Positions 19,768 through 28,869 of a DNA stretch of 64,000 nt are shown here, one piece after another. Made by a program: the position numbers and the translations under genes. Each line of letters starts with the position of its first letter. Position 1 is the first letter of the stretch. The notes under the pieces are model-generated. The model ran no database searches. It was not told where the DNA came from and was given only the letters and a program-made list of their open reading frames with translations. Source of the stretch: PNON01 sp963757065 (lineage in GTDB: Bacteria > Chloroflexota > Anaerolineae > Anaerolineales > Anaerolineaceae); assembly GCA_963757065.1 (NCBI GenBank), contig CAVWQC010000002.1:399636-463635 (forward strand), written 5' to 3'.

Positions 19768-20187
19768 TTATCGTTTATCTTTTCGATATTTCCGTACTGT
19801 TTCAAGACGGAGGTTGGATCTTCTCAATGCAGATTGCAGGGTAAGGTACGTATCGGTATCTTGAGGGATGACTTTCTGAAGCATCTCCTCTGCCCTTTGT
19901 TTGGCAGATTCAGCTCTTTCAATGTCGATTTCTTCGATATTTTCAGCTGAATCTGCAAGGATAGTGACCTGGTCAGGCTGGACTTCGACGATTCCGCCAG
20001 CTACAGTAAATACTTTTTCTTCGCCTTTATAACGTACTTTGATCAATCCAAATTTCAACGTGGAAAGAAGCGGGGAATGGTGCGGCAAAATTCCCATTTC
20101 TCCCAGAGTGCCGGGGACCACAACAATATCCGCTTCACCTGAATAAACAGATCGATCTTGCGAGGTTATTTCTACATGGATAGGCAT
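19768..20187 (-). CDS. atpC: ATP synthase epsilon subunit
   Basis: Epsilon is the rotor-stalk subunit that couples and restrains F1. The 139-residue protein has the N-terminal beta-sandwich (VYSGEADIVVVPGTLGEMGILPHHSPLL, in which the G-x-x-G-x-L-P-x-H segment is diagnostic) followed by a helical hairpin rich in Ala/Glu/Arg (ESAKQRAEEML). It is the last gene of the atpA-G-D-C set, 13 bases after atpD. No clear terminator is visible after its stop. Confidence 0.95.
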   Translation of the reverse strand: MPIHVEITSQDRSVYSGEADIVVVPGTLGEMGILPHHSPLLSTLKFGLIKVRYKGEEKVFTVAGGIVEVQPDQVTILADSAENIEEIDIERAESAKQRAEEMLQKVIPQDTDTYLTLQSALRRSNLRLETVRKYRKDKR

Positions 20188-20200
20188 TATCAGCCCTCTC

Positions 20201-21595
20201 TTACATCATTGTCTTGGCTTTTGCCACTGCATCTTCAATGGTTCCCACCATTAAGAAAGCCTGTTCGGGGAGCTCATCGTGTTTGCCATCCAGGATCTCT
20301 CTGAAGCCACGAACTGTCTCTTCGATGCGGACATAAGCTCCCGGAATACCGGTAAATGATTCTGCTACTGCCATTGGCTGGGAGAAGAAACGCTCGATCT
20401 TTCTGGCACGTGAAACGATCAATTTATCATCTTCGCTCAATTCGTCCAGGCCTAAGATCGCGATAATATCCTGAAGATCTTTGTAACGTTGCAAGATCCT
20501 TTGCACTTCCCGGGCAGTATTGTAATGCTCATCACCCACAATAAGCGGGTCCAGAATGCGGGAGGTGGAAGCCAGCGGGTCAACAGCCGGATAAATACCC
20601 TTTTCAACAATGGATCGCTCAAGGGCGATGGTTGCATCCAGGTGGGTAAAAGTAGCCACAGGAGCAGGATCTGAATAATCGTCAGCGGGAACATAGACTG
20701 CCTGCATGGATGTGATCGAGCCCCGTCTGGTGGATGTGATCCGTTCCTGCAATTCACCCATCTCAGTGGCAAGAGTGGGCTGGTAACCTACTGCAGAAGG
20801 CATACGTCCGAGCAGGGCTGAAACCTCGGAACCAGACATCGTGAACCGGAAAATATTATCAATAAATAACAAAACATCTTTTCCCTGGTCACGGAAATAT
20901 TCAGCCATGGCAAGCGCAGTTAAGGCTACGCGCAGACGAACTCCCGGAGGTTCATTCATCTGTCCAAAGACCATGACTGTATCTTTCATTACACCCGATT
21001 CGACCATTTCCCGGTATAGCTGGGTACCTTCACGGGTTCGTTCACCTACACCGGCAAAAACTGAATTTCCCTGGTGAACCGTCGCGATCGATCGGATCAA
21101 TTCCATGATGATGACTGTTTTCCCTACTCCAGCTCCACCAAAGATACCGGTCTTCCCACCTTTGGTAAATGGAGCAATCAGGTCGATTACCTTTAGTCCG
21201 GTTTCAAAAACCTCAACCTTGGTGACCTGGTCTTCAAAAGCAGGGGCAGCTCTGTGGATGGGATAGTACTGTTCCGGTTCAACAGAACCCTTGTTATCCA
21301 CCGGTTTACCCAGGACATTAAATATTCTACCCAGTGTGGTCAATCCAACCGGGACCATAATGGGTGCCCCGGTCCTTCTGGCTGGCATACCGCGCTCCAG
21401 ACCATCCGTGGTATCCATGGCTACACAGCGTACTGTATTTTTTCCGAGGTCTTTTTCAACCTCCAAAGTAACAGGACCTTTTCCTTCCCGCGGAATCTCG
21501 ATCGCTTCATACAAAACCGGAATATCATTTTCAGCAAAGGCGACATCCACGACACCACCCAAAATTTGTACTACTTTTCCTGTTGCTTTTTCCAT
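20201..21595 (-). CDS. atpD: ATP synthase beta subunit
   Basis: This is the catalytic subunit of F1. Walker A GGAGVGKTV, the catalytic Glu segment GVGERTREG, the DELSEED-type loop LDELSEDDK and the ATPase signature PAVDPLASTS are all visible. I place the start at 21595 (MEKATGKVVQILGGVVDV) because GTGGAGG lies 7 bases upstream and the family begins here; an in-frame ATG 24 bases earlier would include that site. The resulting 464 residues is the normal length. Confidence 0.97.
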   Translation of the reverse strand: MEKATGKVVQILGGVVDVAFAENDIPVLYEAIEIPREGKGPVTLEVEKDLGKNTVRCVAMDTTDGLERGMPARRTGAPIMVPVGLTTLGRIFNVLGKPVDNKGSVEPEQYYPIHRAAPAFEDQVTKVEVFETGLKVIDLIAPFTKGGKTGIFGGAGVGKTVIIMELIRSIATVHQGNSVFAGVGERTREGTQLYREMVESGVMKDTVMVFGQMNEPPGVRLRVALTALAMAEYFRDQGKDVLLFIDNIFRFTMSGSEVSALLGRMPSAVGYQPTLATEMGELQERITSTRRGSITSMQAVYVPADDYSDPAPVATFTHLDATIALERSIVEKGIYPAVDPLASTSRILDPLIVGDEHYNTAREVQRILQRYKDLQDIIAILGLDELSEDDKLIVSRARKIERFFSQPMAVAESFTGIPGAYVRIEETVRGFREILDGKHDELPEQAFLMVGTIEDAVAKAKTMM

Positions 21596-21634
21596 GAAAA
21601 AACCTCCACTCATAGTCACGAAAATATTCTGACC

Positions 21635-22528
21635 CTAATTTAATGATTTCGAAAGAGCTTCTGCTCCACCTGCAATATCCAGCATGTCGTTGGTAATGCT
21701 TTGCTGGCGGACTTTGTTGTATTCAAGTTGAAGCACACCGCTTAGCTCCATGGCATTATCTGTGGCATTCTGCATGGAAATCATCCGTGCAGCGTGTTCA
21801 CTGGCCTGGGCTTCCAATACCGCCTGATATACCTGCAATGCAGTGAACCGGGGAATGATCTGATTCAACAGCTCTCCCTGATCCGGTTCATATGTAAATG
21901 CCGATTGGATCTTATGAGAGCCGATGTTTTCTGCCTCATGGCTTTCGCTTTGAATTTCAAAAGGCAGGAGTTTTTTGATGACCGGATCCTGATGGATCAT
22001 GGTAACAAAGTCGGTGTATGCCAGGTAAACTTCATCGTATGAACCATCCAAAAATCCATCCACGGCCATCCGACCGATGGGCGAAATGTCTGAAAATGAT
22101 GGTGAAGCCGGTAAGTTGCTGAATTCTGCGATTACCCTTTTACTTCGGCGAAGAAGTAAATCACGACCTTTTTTACCTGCTGTGATATAGCTGATATTTT
22201 GTGAGAATCCCTTAAAATGCACCAGGGTATTCCGCAAAATATTTGTATTATATGCTCCAGCTAATCCACGATCACTCGTGATCAAAATGACTAGAATGTT
22301 TTTTACAGTCCCACGAGGATTCAATAGCGGGTGTAAAGCGTTATGTCCGGGTTGTTCTGATAGATGGACCAGGATTTTCCAGGCCTGTTGAGCATATGCC
22401 CGGGTTGCCGAAACGGCTTGCACGGCTTTTCTGACCTTGCTGGCGGAAACCGCCTGTAAGGCCCGTGTGACCTGAACGATATTCTTGATGCTCCGGATGC
22501 GGAGCCGCATTTCCCTTGCAGATGCCAT
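21635..22528 (-). CDS. atpG: ATP synthase gamma subunit
   Basis: Gamma is the central rotating shaft. The 297-residue protein starts MASAREMRLRIRSIKNIVQ, matching the family's first coiled-coil helix. It contains ITSDRGLAGAYNTN and ends with a second helix containing ISMQNATDNAMELSG and LEYNKVRQQSITNDMLDI, the C-terminal gamma signature. It lies 17 bases downstream of atpA. Confidence 0.96.
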   Translation of the reverse strand: MASAREMRLRIRSIKNIVQVTRALQAVSASKVRKAVQAVSATRAYAQQAWKILVHLSEQPGHNALHPLLNPRGTVKNILVILITSDRGLAGAYNTNILRNTLVHFKGFSQNISYITAGKKGRDLLLRRSKRVIAEFSNLPASPSFSDISPIGRMAVDGFLDGSYDEVYLAYTDFVTMIHQDPVIKKLLPFEIQSESHEAENIGSHKIQSAFTYEPDQGELLNQIIPRFTALQVYQAVLEAQASEHAARMISMQNATDNAMELSGVLQLEYNKVRQQSITNDMLDIAGGAEALSKSLN

Positions 22529-22545
22529 ATATTAATCCCTGATTA

Positions 22546-24210
22546 CTAAGAAGCCCAGGATGAATTAAAGGTTTGCAATGCTTTCTGCAATTTGTCGATT
22601 GTTTCGGGTGTGATCTGCTTTTTGTCAGAAATGTCTTTAGTAATTTCCGGGTAAGATGAATCCATAGTCCGAAGCATGGCAGTTTCCCAATCGCGGATTT
22701 TCTCCACCGGAATTGCATCTGCGAATCCATTGGTGGCAGCAAACAGTGAAATGACCTGGTTCGCAAGCGACATGGGTTCATACTGCCGTTGTTTCAAGAT
22801 TTCCTGCAGCCGCTGCCCCCGGTTCAATTGTGACTGGGTCACTTTATCCAGGTCAGATCCAAACTGTGCAAATGCAGCCAGCTCACGATAAGAAGCCATT
22901 TCCATTCTTAATCGGGCTGCCACCTGTTTAATGGCTTTGGTCTGGGCTGATCCACCTACGCGGGAAACAGATATACCCACATTAATACCGGGGCGAATAC
23001 CCGAGTTGAACAAGTTCGATTCAAGATATATCTGACCATCTGTAATAGAAATGACGTTGGTTGGAATATATGCAGAAACATCCCCCAACAACGTCTCAAT
23101 GATGGGTAATGCTGTCAGGGATCCACCAGTGCCAGCCACAGGTACAATTTTATATTTTGATGATTCGGGAATCTTCTTCAGTTCTTCCTCAGCCAACGAT
23201 TTCGAAAGTGGGCCACTGAAGATGTTTTTCTGGTAAGCATCTTCAGGATTTGCCTGGCTTCCACTGAAGGCTGCCGGAACAATCGCGTATTGAATAGCCA
23301 ATCTGGCTGCCCGTTCAAGCAGGCGGGAGTGCAGGTAGAAAACATCACCAGGATACGCTTCACGTCCCGGCGGGCGGCGAAGCAAAAGGGAAACCTGGCG
23401 GTAAGCCCAGGCATGCTTGGAAAGGTCATCATAAACCACAAGGGCATCACGACCGGATTCCATGAATTCCTCGCCAATGGAGCAGCCTGCATAAGGAGCA
23501 ATATACTGCATGGCGGCCGGTTCGTCAGCAGCAGCCATCACGACTATGGTATGGTCCATTGCTCCATGCTTTTCCAGAATTGCGATCGTCCTGGCCACTG
23601 CGGATTTTTTCTGACCGATGGCCACATAGATACAGACCAGGTTTTTTCCGTTCTGGTTGATGATCGTATCGATCGCCAATGCTGTTTTCCCTGTTTGGCG
23701 GTCACCAATAATTAATTCGCGCTGCCCCCGGCCAATAGGGATCATTGAATCGATGGCCTTAATACCAGTCTGGACAGGAGAATCGACATCCTGCCGTTCG
23801 ATCACACCTGCTGCAATACGTTCGATGGGGCGGAATTCGGTGGTAATGATGGGACCTTTGCCATCAATAGGTACACCTAAAGCGTTCACAACTCGTCCAA
23901 TAAGGGCGTCGCCCACAGGGACTGATGCAATTCTACCTGTTGCACTGGCAAGCATTCCCTCTTTGATCAACTGATAATCACCTAAAATAATTACACCCAC
24001 GCTGTCTTTTTCAAGGTTAAATGCTATACCCTGAACACCGTTTGAAAATTCCACCAGTTCCTGTGATTTTACACGCGTCAGTCCCGCAACTTTCGCAATT
24101 CCATCGCCGCATTCAAGGACTGTGCCTACTTCCTTGATCTCCATGAGCGGTTGAAATGCTTCGATTTTCTGTTGTAATTCCGCGGTGACTTGATTTATCA
24201 GATCGGTCAT
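22546..24210 (-). CDS. atpA: ATP synthase alpha subunit
   Basis: Alpha is the non-catalytic nucleotide-binding subunit of F1. The P-loop GDRQTGKTA, the VYDDLSKHAWAYRQ segment and the signature PGINVGISVSRVGGSAQ are present. At 554 residues it is some 40-50 residues longer than usual, mostly as a C-terminal extension. A GGAGG site lies 5 bases before the ATG. It heads the cluster. The genes that normally precede it (atpB, E, F, H) are not here; ruvA lies upstream instead. Confidence 0.97.
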   Translation of the reverse strand: MTDLINQVTAELQQKIEAFQPLMEIKEVGTVLECGDGIAKVAGLTRVKSQELVEFSNGVQGIAFNLEKDSVGVIILGDYQLIKEGMLASATGRIASVPVGDALIGRVVNALGVPIDGKGPIITTEFRPIERIAAGVIERQDVDSPVQTGIKAIDSMIPIGRGQRELIIGDRQTGKTALAIDTIINQNGKNLVCIYVAIGQKKSAVARTIAILEKHGAMDHTIVVMAAADEPAAMQYIAPYAGCSIGEEFMESGRDALVVYDDLSKHAWAYRQVSLLLRRPPGREAYPGDVFYLHSRLLERAARLAIQYAIVPAAFSGSQANPEDAYQKNIFSGPLSKSLAEEELKKIPESSKYKIVPVAGTGGSLTALPIIETLLGDVSAYIPTNVISITDGQIYLESNLFNSGIRPGINVGISVSRVGGSAQTKAIKQVAARLRMEMASYRELAAFAQFGSDLDKVTQSQLNRGQRLQEILKQRQYEPMSLANQVISLFAATNGFADAIPVEKIRDWETAMLRTMDSSYPEITKDISDKKQITPETIDKLQKALQTFNSSWAS

Positions 24211-24324
24211 TGATCCTCCAACCCTATTAGAATCTTCTTCATAAAATACCCAAATCTATACTATTATCGGCAACTTATCGATAAATATGATACCTGAAAG
24301 CAAATTTATTGTCTAGCTAATAGG

Positions 24325-24903
24325 TCACCTTGTAAAATAACTCAAAGCCGCCCGTAATTTTGCTTCGATATCCGGTTCTGTATCTTTTGGTATTGCCTGG
24401 ATTGCCGCCTGGCTCTCCACAATGCTGTAGCCAAGACCCGTTAATGCTGCAATTAGTTCTGTTTCCAATTCATTATAAGATGATAACTGATTTACCCGAT
24501 TGATGGATCCCACTTTATCTTCCAGGTGTAGAAGCATTTTTTGCGCAGTTTTCTTTCCAATTCCTGAAACCCTGCTAAATACATCTGCCTGCCCATTGCT
24601 AACAGCCTGCCTGATAGTTTCCAGAGTTAATGTTGAAAGAACTGCCAGGGCTGTCCGTGGACCAATTCCATCCACACCCAGGAGGACGAGGAAAAAATCC
24701 CGCTCTTCACGGAGATCAAAACCGTAAAGCGTCAATGCATCTTCCCGAACGATCAGGTGAGTATGTAAAAAGATCAGTTCTCCCGTTTTTGCTATTTGAC
24801 AGACAGATGCGGGGACATAAACACGCAACCCAAGACCGCTCAGGTTGATTATCAGGTTATCGTTGTTGATTTCAAGAACCTCACCACGTAAAGTTGAGAT
24901 CAT
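24325..24903 (-). CDS. ruvA: Holliday junction branch migration protein RuvA
   Basis: RuvA binds four-way junctions and recruits RuvB. The 192-residue protein has the N-terminal OB fold (MISTLRGEVLEI), helix-hairpin-helix motifs LLGVDGIGPRTALAVLS and FSRVSGIGKKTAQKMLLHLEDK, and a C-terminal three-helix domain (ELETELIAALTGLGYS) that contacts RuvB. Its start overlaps the upstream methyltransferase stop by 4 bases. No ruvB lies in the window. Confidence 0.96.
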   Translation of the reverse strand: MISTLRGEVLEINNDNLIINLSGLGLRVYVPASVCQIAKTGELIFLHTHLIVREDALTLYGFDLREERDFFLVLLGVDGIGPRTALAVLSTLTLETIRQAVSNGQADVFSRVSGIGKKTAQKMLLHLEDKVGSINRVNQLSSYNELETELIAALTGLGYSIVESQAAIQAIPKDTEPDIEAKLRAALSYFTR

Positions 24904-25727
24904 TTTGTATCGTCCATTTTCTTTAAGGATTCGCGCTGATGATTAAGTATCTCATATAAAATGATTCCTGCAGCCATTGCCAGGTTCAACGAGTCACTTT
25001 TACCAACCATCGGGATGGAAACCACCTGATCACATATTTCCAGGTGACGGTCAGATAAGCCATGTCTTTCACTGCCCATTAATAGAACCAAAGGATGTAC
25101 ATATTGCGTAAAGTGGTAATCGTTATCCTTTCCACCAGCCGCACCATATACCTGAATACCTGTGGAATTTTTCCAGAGAACAAACTCATCAAGGCTGCAT
25201 TTGATCAAAGCCATATTGAAAAGTGCTCCCATACTAGCCCTGATCGATGATGGATCATATGGATCTGTGCAATTATCCAGCAGGATGATCGAGGTCACAC
25301 CACATGCATCCGCGGTGCGAATGATGGTGCCCAGGTTGCCCGGGTCGGCGATCTCATCCAGTGCAATAATCGTTTTCGATGTCTTCAGATCGATCTCTGC
25401 AAGGGTTGACCATTTTTGCTTGATGACAGCTGCCAATCCCTGAGGGCCATCCTTGCCGGATAGATAGCGGAAAACTGATTCGCTGACTTCAATACACTTA
25501 TTCTGACCGGAAATCAAAAAATCATCCAGTGCCTGTCTTCCGACCGGACTGACAAGCAGAGAGGGACAATAGACCAGGGTTTGAATATCCCAGCCATCCT
25601 GGATTGCCTGAATGACAATCCGCAAGCCTTCGATGTAAGCCAATCCTGATTCTGCCCTTTCTTTCCGGTTCAGAAGCTTATGTATCTCTTTGATACGGGG
25701 ATTGGCAGTACTTGAGATCTCGATCAT
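24900..25727 (-). CDS. TrmH/SpoU-family RNA 2'-O-methyltransferase
   Basis: The 275-residue protein has the layout of 23S rRNA or tRNA 2'-O-ribose methyltransferases. An N-terminal L30e-like substrate domain (NPRIKEIHKLLNRKERAESG) precedes a SPOUT knot domain with motif 1 (DEIADPGNLGTIIRTADACG), motif 2 (LLMGSERHGLS) and motif 3 (IPMVGKSDSLNLAMAAGIILYE). It lies between ruvC and ruvA, overlapping ruvA by 4 bases and touching ruvC. The exact target nucleotide cannot be read from sequence; 23S rRNA is the usual assignment for this architecture. Confidence 0.9.
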   Translation of the reverse strand: MIEISSTANPRIKEIHKLLNRKERAESGLAYIEGLRIVIQAIQDGWDIQTLVYCPSLLVSPVGRQALDDFLISGQNKCIEVSESVFRYLSGKDGPQGLAAVIKQKWSTLAEIDLKTSKTIIALDEIADPGNLGTIIRTADACGVTSIILLDNCTDPYDPSSIRASMGALFNMALIKCSLDEFVLWKNSTGIQVYGAAGGKDNDYHFTQYVHPLVLLMGSERHGLSDRHLEICDQVVSIPMVGKSDSLNLAMAAGIILYEILNHQRESLKKMDDTK

Positions 25728-26224
25728 CAGTTTTCAGACTCCAATCGGTTATACCGGCTGGAGTTATGATGGCAAATGGCCACTGCCAATGCATCGGCGG
25801 CATCATCCGGTTTTGGAATGGATTCCAGATTCAAGAGAGTTTTGACCATTTGTTGAACCTGTTGTTTATCTGCCTTGCCATAACCGGTCACTGCCTGCTT
25901 TACTTCCAGAGGTGTGTATTCTCCAAATGGTAACCCAGCCTGGGCGATCGACAAAACAACAACCCCGCGAGCCTGACTGACAGTCATGGCCGTAGTTACG
26001 TTCTGATAAAAAAATAACTTCTCCACGGCCGCAGATTGCGGTTCATAGAGAAGTATGAGTTTTTTGAGTTCTTCAAATATACATAATAGCCGTTTTTCGA
26101 CGGCCATATTCGCCGGTGTATTTATTGTCCCATAAGCTACCGAGATCAGCTGCCCCTGAGAATCTTCATCCACCAGGCCATAACCGGTAGTTGCGGTTCC
26201 AGGATCAATTCCCAGAATTCGCAT
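25727..26224 (-). CDS. ruvC: Crossover junction endodeoxyribonuclease RuvC
   Basis: RuvC cuts Holliday junctions. The four acidic catalytic positions are visible in context: Asp in LGIDPGTATTGYG, Glu in AVEKLFFYQN, and Asp residues in KPDDAADALAVAICH. I start at the ATG at 26224 (MRILGIDPG), the usual N-terminus. A TTG at 26233 would add three residues. It overlaps none of the coding sequence of the YebC-family gene, whose stop lies 5 bases upstream. The 165-residue length is typical. Confidence 0.94.
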   Translation of the reverse strand: MRILGIDPGTATTGYGLVDEDSQGQLISVAYGTINTPANMAVEKRLLCIFEELKKLILLYEPQSAAVEKLFFYQNVTTAMTVSQARGVVVLSIAQAGLPFGEYTPLEVKQAVTGYGKADKQQVQQMVKTLLNLESIPKPDDAADALAVAICHHNSSRYNRLESEN

Positions 26225-26229
26225 GGCGA

Positions 26230-26985
26230 TCAATCATCTTCTAATGCGGCCATGACCTCATCAGTCATTTTCAGGTTTGAAAACACATTCACTACATCGT
26301 CAAGCTCTTCAAGTGCTTCAATGGTCTTCATCACCTGAACAGCTTTATCCGGTTCCAGTTCAACTTCCTGAGTGGGAAGCATCCGTAAACCAGCTTCATC
26401 GGGGAAGATCTTTACTGCATGCAGTTTTTCCGATAGGATCTTATACTGTTCAACCGGTGCGATGATCTCTGCGGAACCTTCTTCGATGTTGACATCATCT
26501 GCCCCGCCATCTACAGCCAATTCAAAGACCTTATCGCCATCAAGTCCTTCGAGAGAGAAGGAGAAACAAGCTGCTTTCTTAAATTGCCAACCTACGGAAC
26601 CGGCTTCCGCCATGCTTCCGCCGCCCCTGGTTAAAATATGCCTGACTTCAGCTACAGTCCGGTTACGGTTATCTGTCAGGCATTCGAGCATTACTGCAAC
26701 ACCATGGCCGGCATAACCTTCATAGTATAACTGCTCCATGACAACGCCGTCTTTGCCTTCACCTGTGCCCTTTTTTATAGCGCGATCAATGCTATCTTTG
26801 GGCATATTCTGGGCTCTTGCTCTTTCGATTGCCATTTGTAACCGAACGTTCATTCCTGCATCACCGCCGCCTTCACGGGCGGCCATAACCACTTCACGAG
26901 CCAAACGGGTGAAGATAGCACCCTTTTTTGCATCAGCAGCGCCTTTTTTACGCCGAATTGTTGCCCAATGTGAATGACCAGACAT
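26230..26985 (-). CDS. YebC/PmpR family DNA-binding regulator
   Basis: The protein begins MSGHSHWATIRRKKGAADAK, the diagnostic N-terminus of the family, and continues with the expected three-domain order (IFTRLAREVVMAAREGGGDAG, LTDNRNRTVAEVRH, GADDVN). I moved the start to 26985 because GAGGAGACA directly precedes that ATG and the five residues upstream are not family-like. Length is then 251. Homologues regulate transcription or translation of difficult proline stretches. It often precedes ruvC, as here. Confidence 0.93.
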   Translation of the reverse strand: MSGHSHWATIRRKKGAADAKKGAIFTRLAREVVMAAREGGGDAGMNVRLQMAIERARAQNMPKDSIDRAIKKGTGEGKDGVVMEQLYYEGYAGHGVAVMLECLTDNRNRTVAEVRHILTRGGGSMAEAGSVGWQFKKAACFSFSLEGLDGDKVFELAVDGGADDVNIEEGSAEIIAPVEQYKILSEKLHAVKIFPDEAGLRMLPTQEVELEPDKAVQVMKTIEALEELDDVVNVFSNLKMTDEVMAALEDD

Positions 26986-27189
26986 ACATTGTCTCCTCAA
27001 ACTTATACGGAATATTTTCAGATATTATACCATTGAAAAAAATCCAGCATCTCATTGTCAGGCCGACCGAGTCAAGCCTAAAAAAATGCATTACAAGATT
27101 GGCAAAATTTGGTCTGATGGGCTTCCAGGTGAAATTAATTGCATGGATAACATTTACAGGTCAGCAAAAACACCATATACTTCAACTTA

Positions 27190-27849
27190 ATGATGATAAA
27201 AACATCTGGTAAGTTGTACCACAAGCCAAAACTCAACGTTTTCCTAATAATAATCATATTGATATTATCTTTCTCACCTGGAAGATTTGCCCTGATACCG
27301 AATACGGGGCCTACCGGAGAAAAGAATCCATATTTCACGTCACCGAATGCCTCAAAATTAGCCTTCATTAGCCAGGTAATGAACGGGAATTCAGAACAGG
27401 TTACCGGTATATGGCTGCCAAACCTCACCGGTTTGATGGTTGAAGAACAACCAGCCGGAAAATCAGGATTTGTAAGCGATCAGCCCGATAAAGTCACTCA
27501 TTTTCAACTTGCAGCGGATTTTGGGTCGATTGGGTTGCTGGCACATTCTTACCTGGCAGGAGCGTTTTTCAATGATCTTGAACTCGATCAGACAATCATA
27601 ATTATTTATGGTGACGGCTCAACGGATAAATATAAGATAACTGAGATCCGGCAATACCAGGCATTGGATCCGGATAATGCACTTACAGATTTTGCAGCAA
27701 TTGATAACGGGGGAAAGAAGATCAGCCAGGAAGATCTATTCTACGAGATCTATAACCATCCTGGAAGGTTGATACTACAAACTTGCATCCTATTTAACAA
27801 CGATAATCAGTGGGGACGAAAATTCATTATTGCAACAAAAGTTGAATAA
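27190..27849 (+). CDS. Sortase-like exported protein
   Basis: A single N-terminal hydrophobic helix (about 16-29, NVFLIIIILILSF) precedes about 190 extracytoplasmic residues. The second half carries sortase-like landmarks in the right order: His119 in LLAHSYLAG, a strand pair IIIIYGDGSTDKYKI, YQALDP, Cys199 in LILQTCI and Arg210 in WGRKFII. These would be the catalytic His-Cys-Arg triad of a transpeptidase. The canonical T-L-x-T-C is LILQTC here, and no LPxTG-type substrate is adjacent. The start lacks a clear ribosome-binding site. The call is by motif only; a related but non-sortase cysteine protein is possible. Confidence 0.62.
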   Translation: MMIKTSGKLYHKPKLNVFLIIIILILSFSPGRFALIPNTGPTGEKNPYFTSPNASKLAFISQVMNGNSEQVTGIWLPNLTGLMVEEQPAGKSGFVSDQPDKVTHFQLAADFGSIGLLAHSYLAGAFFNDLELDQTIIIIYGDGSTDKYKITEIRQYQALDPDNALTDFAAIDNGGKKISQEDLFYEIYNHPGRLILQTCILFNNDNQWGRKFIIATKVE

Positions 27850-27851
27850 TC

Positions 27852-28640
27852 TTAACTGTGTGAATATACCGGGTTATCCTTAGCGTTTTCAACCGGATTC
27901 AGTAATTCACCGATCCCCTCAATACTCACTTTTACAACGTCCCCGTTCATCAGAGGACCAACACCAGCCGGTGTACCGGTCAGGATGGTGTCACCCGGAT
28001 CAAGGGTCATTATTGACGAAATATAAGTTATCAATTGATAAATGGAAAAGATCATATCCCTGGTGGACCCCATCTGACGCATTTGTCCATTCACATGTGT
28101 GGAAATAATTGCATCAAACGGATTAAATTCTGTCTCGATCCAGGGTCCAATCGGACAAAAGGTATCAAATCCCTTCCCGCGGGTCCATTGCCCGTCCCGT
28201 CGCTGCAGGTCCCTGGCTGTAACATCATTGGCTATAGAGTATCCAAGGATGTGATCCCTGGCGTATTCTGTCGGTATCCAGCGCCCCTTCTTTCCGATGA
28301 CCACTGCCAGTTCACCTTCATGTTCAACCTGGGATGATTGGGGTGGAAGCTGGATCGGTTCTCCTGGTCCGATTATAGTTGAAGCTGGTTTAAGGAAAAG
28401 GATGGGAACTTTAGGTAACTCTGCTCCAACTTCTTTGGCATGTTCCGGATAATTTCTGCCAACACAAATAATTTTTCCTGGGATTACCGGCGCAATCAGT
28501 TTCACCCGTTCGAGAAGAATTTCAGGTTCCAATCTACGGTAATCTGAGAAAGGTGAACCCTCAATATTACCAACCAGATCATTCTGGATCCAGCCGTATT
28601 GGATTTTGCGATCCTTATTTAAGAATCTTACGATCTTCAT
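27852..28640 (-). CDS. Fumarylacetoacetate hydrolase (FAH) family protein
   Basis: The 262-residue protein has the FAH fold. It shows CVGRNYPEHAKEVG, the metal-binding acidic residues in VEHEGELAVVIGKKGRW, ANDVTARDLQRRDGQWTRGKGFDTFCPIGPW, and a C-terminal GDTILTGTPAGVGPL. This family includes 2-hydroxyhepta-diene-dioate isomerases, acylpyruvases and oxaloacetate decarboxylases; the signature here is the FAHD1/HpcE-like one. The precise substrate is unknown. The gene converges on the sortase-like gene with a 2-base gap. Confidence 0.9.
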   Translation of the reverse strand: MKIVRFLNKDRKIQYGWIQNDLVGNIEGSPFSDYRRLEPEILLERVKLIAPVIPGKIICVGRNYPEHAKEVGAELPKVPILFLKPASTIIGPGEPIQLPPQSSQVEHEGELAVVIGKKGRWIPTEYARDHILGYSIANDVTARDLQRRDGQWTRGKGFDTFCPIGPWIETEFNPFDAIISTHVNGQMRQMGSTRDMIFSIYQLITYISSIMTLDPGDTILTGTPAGVGPLMNGDVVKVSIEGIGELLNPVENAKDNPVYSHS

Positions 28641-28711
28641 TCAGAGTCACCCTGTAATTTTGGTTTCATACTGTTAATTTTTTCAGATAATGCGGTATAA
28701 TACTGTTTCCC

Positions 28712-28785
28712 GGGCGGGTAGCTCAGTTGGTTAGAGCACATCTCTTACACAGATGTGGTCGCAGGTTCGAGTCCTGTTCCGCCCA
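28712..28785 (+). tRNA. tRNA-Val (anticodon TAC)
   Basis: The 74-nt cloverleaf has acceptor GGGCGGG paired with TCCGCCC, a D arm GCTC...GAGC, an anticodon stem CATCT/AGATG around loop CTTACAC (anticodon TAC, Val), and a T arm GCAGG-TTCGAGT-CCTGT. The discriminator is A. CCA is not encoded. Confidence 0.95.
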
Positions 28786-28808
28786 CAAATTATAAGTCAA
28801 CTTTTTAC

Positions 28809-28845
28809 AGACTGTACTTTTTTTGAGTATGGTCTTTTCTTTTCG
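28809..28845 (+). terminator. Terminator after tRNA-Val
   Basis: AGACTGTACT pairs with AGTATGGTCT over ten positions (two G-T wobbles), with a T-rich loop and a following TTTCTTTTC tract. It fits an intrinsic terminator for the tRNA transcript. Confidence 0.75.
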
Positions 28846-28869
28846 AATAAATTATGAATTTCGGGAAAA

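Noticed and set aside
22341..22781. Frame overlapping atpG and atpA
   Set aside because: It is a shadow of two conserved genes, with no domain.
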